The position numbers and the translations under genes were made by a program. This document shows, one piece after another, positions 6,147-7,609 of a stretch of DNA of 7,609 nucleotides. The notes below the pieces were generated by a model that was given only the letters and a program-made list of their open reading frames with translations, searched no databases and was not told where the DNA came from. The DNA is from an uncultured Eggerthellaceae bacterium. Its GTDB lineage: Bacteria; Actinomycetota; Coriobacteriia; Coriobacteriales; Eggerthellaceae. Position 1 is the first letter of the stretch. Each line of letters begins with the position of its first letter. The stretch is from contig CAQLOA010000065.1 of NCBI GenBank assembly GCA_948829205.1, positions 1 to 7,609 on the forward strand, in the 5' to 3' direction.

Positions 6147-6157
6147 CATGCAGGATA
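6126..6157 (+). promoter_or_regulatory. Stem-loop upstream of pheA
   Basis: TATCCTG (6126-6132) pairs with CAGGATA (6151-6157), then after one unpaired T (6133) CATG (6134-6137) pairs with CATG (6147-6150), leaving a 9-base loop. The total is eleven pairs with one bulge. No U-run follows. It is either a second protein-binding dyad or a leader structure of pheA. No phenylalanine-rich leader peptide is visible. Confidence 0.4.
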
Positions 6158-6190
6158 CGCGCCTCTCAAGCCTCTCAAGAAGGGTTCCCC

Positions 6191-7042
6191 ATGAGCACTG
6201 ACAGCATATCCATCGCATTCCTCGGACCGTTCGGCACCTATTCGCATGAGGCGACCCTCTTCTTCGCGACCGAGCTCGGGCACGCGGATGCGGAGCTCTT
6301 CGAATGCACCACCTTCGATGAGGTGTTCGATGCGGTGGACCGAGGGCGCACCACCTACGGCGTGGTGGCGAAGGAGAACTCGCTCGAAGGCCCCGTGACC
6401 TCCACGCTCGACAACTTCGCGTTCCGCTCCTCCTCGGTCATCTTGGCGGAGAAGGTCTTGGACATACACCACAGCTTCATGGTCGCACCCGGCGCAGATC
6501 CTGCCAAGGTCACGACCATCGCCTCGCATCCGCAAGGGATCGCCCAGTGCCGCCGCTACCTCAACGAGCGCTATCCCGGGCGCGAGACGCTGATGACCAC
6601 CTCCACGGCGCAGAGCGCACGACTCGCCAGCGAGGACGCAACGATCGCAGGGATCGGCAACCCCTTCGCCGCTGAGCTCTACGGCTGCGAGGTCCTGGAT
6701 TCCTCCATCGAGGACAACCTGGGCAACCAGACCGCATTCGCGCTCATCGGGCGCCAGGGCAGCGCGCAGGTCATGGCGGGGGACGACTACAAGACCACCC
6801 TCGCGCTGTTCATGGGCACCGACCGCGCAGGCACGCTCAACATGATCCTGTCGGAGTTCGCCTATGCCGACATCAACCTGTCCATGATCCAGTCCCGACC
6901 ACTGAAGCAGCAGCTCGGTGACTACATGTTCTTCATGGAGTTCCACCGCAAGGATACCGACCTCGCCACGCAGACCGCGCTCGCATGCTTGCGCTTGAAG
7001 CTGCGCGAGGTCAAGGTGCTCGGCTCCTATCCGATCCTCTAG
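6191..7042 (+). CDS. pheA: Prephenate dehydratase with C-terminal ACT domain
   Basis: This cytoplasmic enzyme converts prephenate to phenylpyruvate, the committed step of phenylalanine synthesis. It is a monofunctional 283-residue form without chorismate mutase. The catalytic domain (about 5-187) shows FLGPFGTYSHEA (10-21), KENSLEGPVTSTLD (61-74), ASHPQGIAQCRRYL (111-124), STAQSARLA (138-146) and AAELYGCEVL (160-169). The ACT domain (about 200-283) carries RAGTLNMIL and the phenylalanine-binding motif QSRP (234-237, usually ESRP), so feedback inhibition by phenylalanine is expected. Two changes stand out: the usual TRF motif reads TAF (T181, A182, F183), and the segment usually PIENS reads AKENS (60-64). 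The catalytic threonine is kept. The start at 6191 has AGAAGGG six bases upstream; an in-frame ATG at 6080 is too far and reads through the regulatory region. It is divergent from the hydrogenase and convergent with mntP. Confidence 0.95.
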   Translation: MSTDSISIAFLGPFGTYSHEATLFFATELGHADAELFECTTFDEVFDAVDRGRTTYGVVAKENSLEGPVTSTLDNFAFRSSSVILAEKVLDIHHSFMVAPGADPAKVTTIASHPQGIAQCRRYLNERYPGRETLMTTSTAQSARLASEDATIAGIGNPFAAELYGCEVLDSSIEDNLGNQTAFALIGRQGSAQVMAGDDYKTTLALFMGTDRAGTLNMILSEFAYADINLSMIQSRPLKQQLGDYMFFMEFHRKDTDLATQTALACLRLKLREVKVLGSYPIL

Positions 7043-7055
7043 GACAAGAGCCAGC

Positions 7056-7609
7056 CTAGCCCAGCAGGTGCTCCACCAGGATCTTCGCACCCAGCAAGAT
7101 GAGTGCGCATCCACCGAGGATGGTGGCAGTGCGCTCATAGCGCGCACCGAAGCGGTTCCCCACTGAGAATCCCACGAGCGAGAGCGTGAAGGTGGTGAGC
7201 CCGATCACCAAAGCAGGCAGCCAGATGTCCATGCCCGACATGGCGAAGGAGATGCCCACCACGAGCGCATCGATGCTGGTGGCGATCGAGAGCATGATCA
7301 GCTCGCGGATGTCGAACCGCCCCGCATCGACCGGGCAGCTCTCCCCCGCTCCGCGAAGCGCATCCCAGAGCATCTTGCCACCCACGCCCGCGAGCAGCAC
7401 GAATGCGATCCAGTGGTCCACCGGTTCTATATAGGGTGCGAACGTGCCGCCCAGCGCCCATCCGATGATGGGCATGACCGCTTGGAACACGCCGAAGGAC
7501 AACGCGGTGATGATGGCATGTCGCCAATCGATGCGGGATGACCTGAGGCCCTTGCAGACGGATGCCGCGAAGGCATCCATCGAGAGCCCCACGCCCACCA
7601 GGAGCATAT
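7056..7609 (-). CDS. mntP: Putative manganese efflux pump MntP (5' end at or beyond window edge)
   Basis: This is a small integral membrane exporter of the MntP/YebN family (formerly DUF204), which removes excess Mn2+ from the cytoplasm in E. coli. Two repeated halves are visible, each with the family's conserved aspartate: GLSMDAFAASVCKG (D11) and SIATSIDALVVGIS (D113). PIIGWALGG, DHWIAFVLL and a closing ILGGCALILLGAKILVEHLLG follow the E. coli order. About six hydrophobic segments fit the family. From the ATG at 7607 it would have 183 residues against 188 in E. coli. Family members usually have a few residues before the LLVGVGLSMDAFA segment, so the true start may lie just outside the window and no RBS can be seen. 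Its stop is 13 bases from the pheA stop, with the genes converging. Whether a manganese-responsive leader precedes it cannot be seen here. Confidence 0.93.
   Translation of the reverse strand, partial: MLLVGVGLSMDAFAASVCKGLRSSRIDWRHAIITALSFGVFQAVMPIIGWALGGTFAPYIEPVDHWIAFVLLAGVGGKMLWDALRGAGESCPVDAGRFDIRELIMLSIATSIDALVVGISFAMSGMDIWLPALVIGLTTFTLSLVGFSVGNRFGARYERTATILGGCALILLGAKILVEHLLG

Larger units (their letters stand above)
5978..6190. other. Divergent regulatory region hyaA / pheA
   Basis: These 213 bases hold the start signals of both the hydrogenase operon (minus) and pheA (plus). From left to right I see the hyaA RBS (5985-5992), a stem-loop at 6047-6075, a TTGACA on the minus strand (6091-6096) without a convincing -10, a perfect dyad at 6099-6124, a stem-loop at 6126-6157, a 9-base tandem repeat CCTCTCAAG (6162-6170 and 6171-6179), and the pheA RBS (6178-6184). 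No gene is supported here. Confidence 0.7.

Noticed and set aside
7043..7055. Terminator between pheA and mntP.
   Set aside because: Only 13 bases separate the two stop codons and I see no stem followed by a T-run there.

Overview
The window is GC-rich (roughly 60% by eye) bacterial DNA with tightly packed genes on both strands. The gene families, the purine-rich Shine-Dalgarno sites and the Tat-exported [NiFe] hydrogenase with a b-type cytochrome fit an anaerobic Actinomycetota of the Coriobacteriia (Eggerthella/Slackia-like). That placement is inferred from protein resemblance remembered, not from a search.

Layout. (1) Positions 1-533, minus strand: the N-terminal 177 residues of a PutP-type sodium/proline symporter, cut by the window edge. 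(2) 534-835: divergent intergenic region with a TATAAT box for putP, several hairpins, and a compact nested inverted repeat (745-815) that looks like a REP/MITE-type palindromic element. (3) 836-2066, plus strand: a PLP-dependent aminotransferase of the MocR-like AspAT family, broken by an internal deletion and frameshift at about 1733. The shifted frame stays open, so the gene looks normal in length. (4) 2153-5977, minus strand: a three-gene uptake hydrogenase operon read small subunit (4673-5977), large subunit (2961-4658), cytochrome b (2153-2959), each gene behind a GGGGGTG-type ribosome binding site. (5) 5978-6190: divergent regulatory region with a perfect 7-bp dyad and two stem-loops. 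(6) 6191-7042, plus strand: monofunctional prephenate dehydratase with a C-terminal ACT domain. (7) 7056-7609, minus strand: MntP-type manganese exporter, converging on pheA with 13 bases between, its 5' end at or beyond the window edge.

How it works together. The hydrogenase subunits form one membrane-bound enzyme: H2 is split at the Ni-Fe site of the large subunit, electrons pass along three Fe-S clusters of the small subunit to the di-haem cytochrome b, and from there presumably to menaquinone. No maturation protease or hyp gene is present here, although the large subunit still carries its cleavable C-terminal tail. The remaining genes (proline uptake, amino-acid transamination, phenylalanine synthesis, Mn2+ export) are ordinary housekeeping genes with no obvious functional link to the hydrogenase. 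I see no wholly new system. The points most worth a second look are the hidden frameshift, the palindromic element, the Cys-for-Pro change at the medial Fe-S cluster, the long tails on the hydrogenase small subunit and cytochrome, the Arg-to-Ala change in the PheA TRF motif, and the operator-like dyad.
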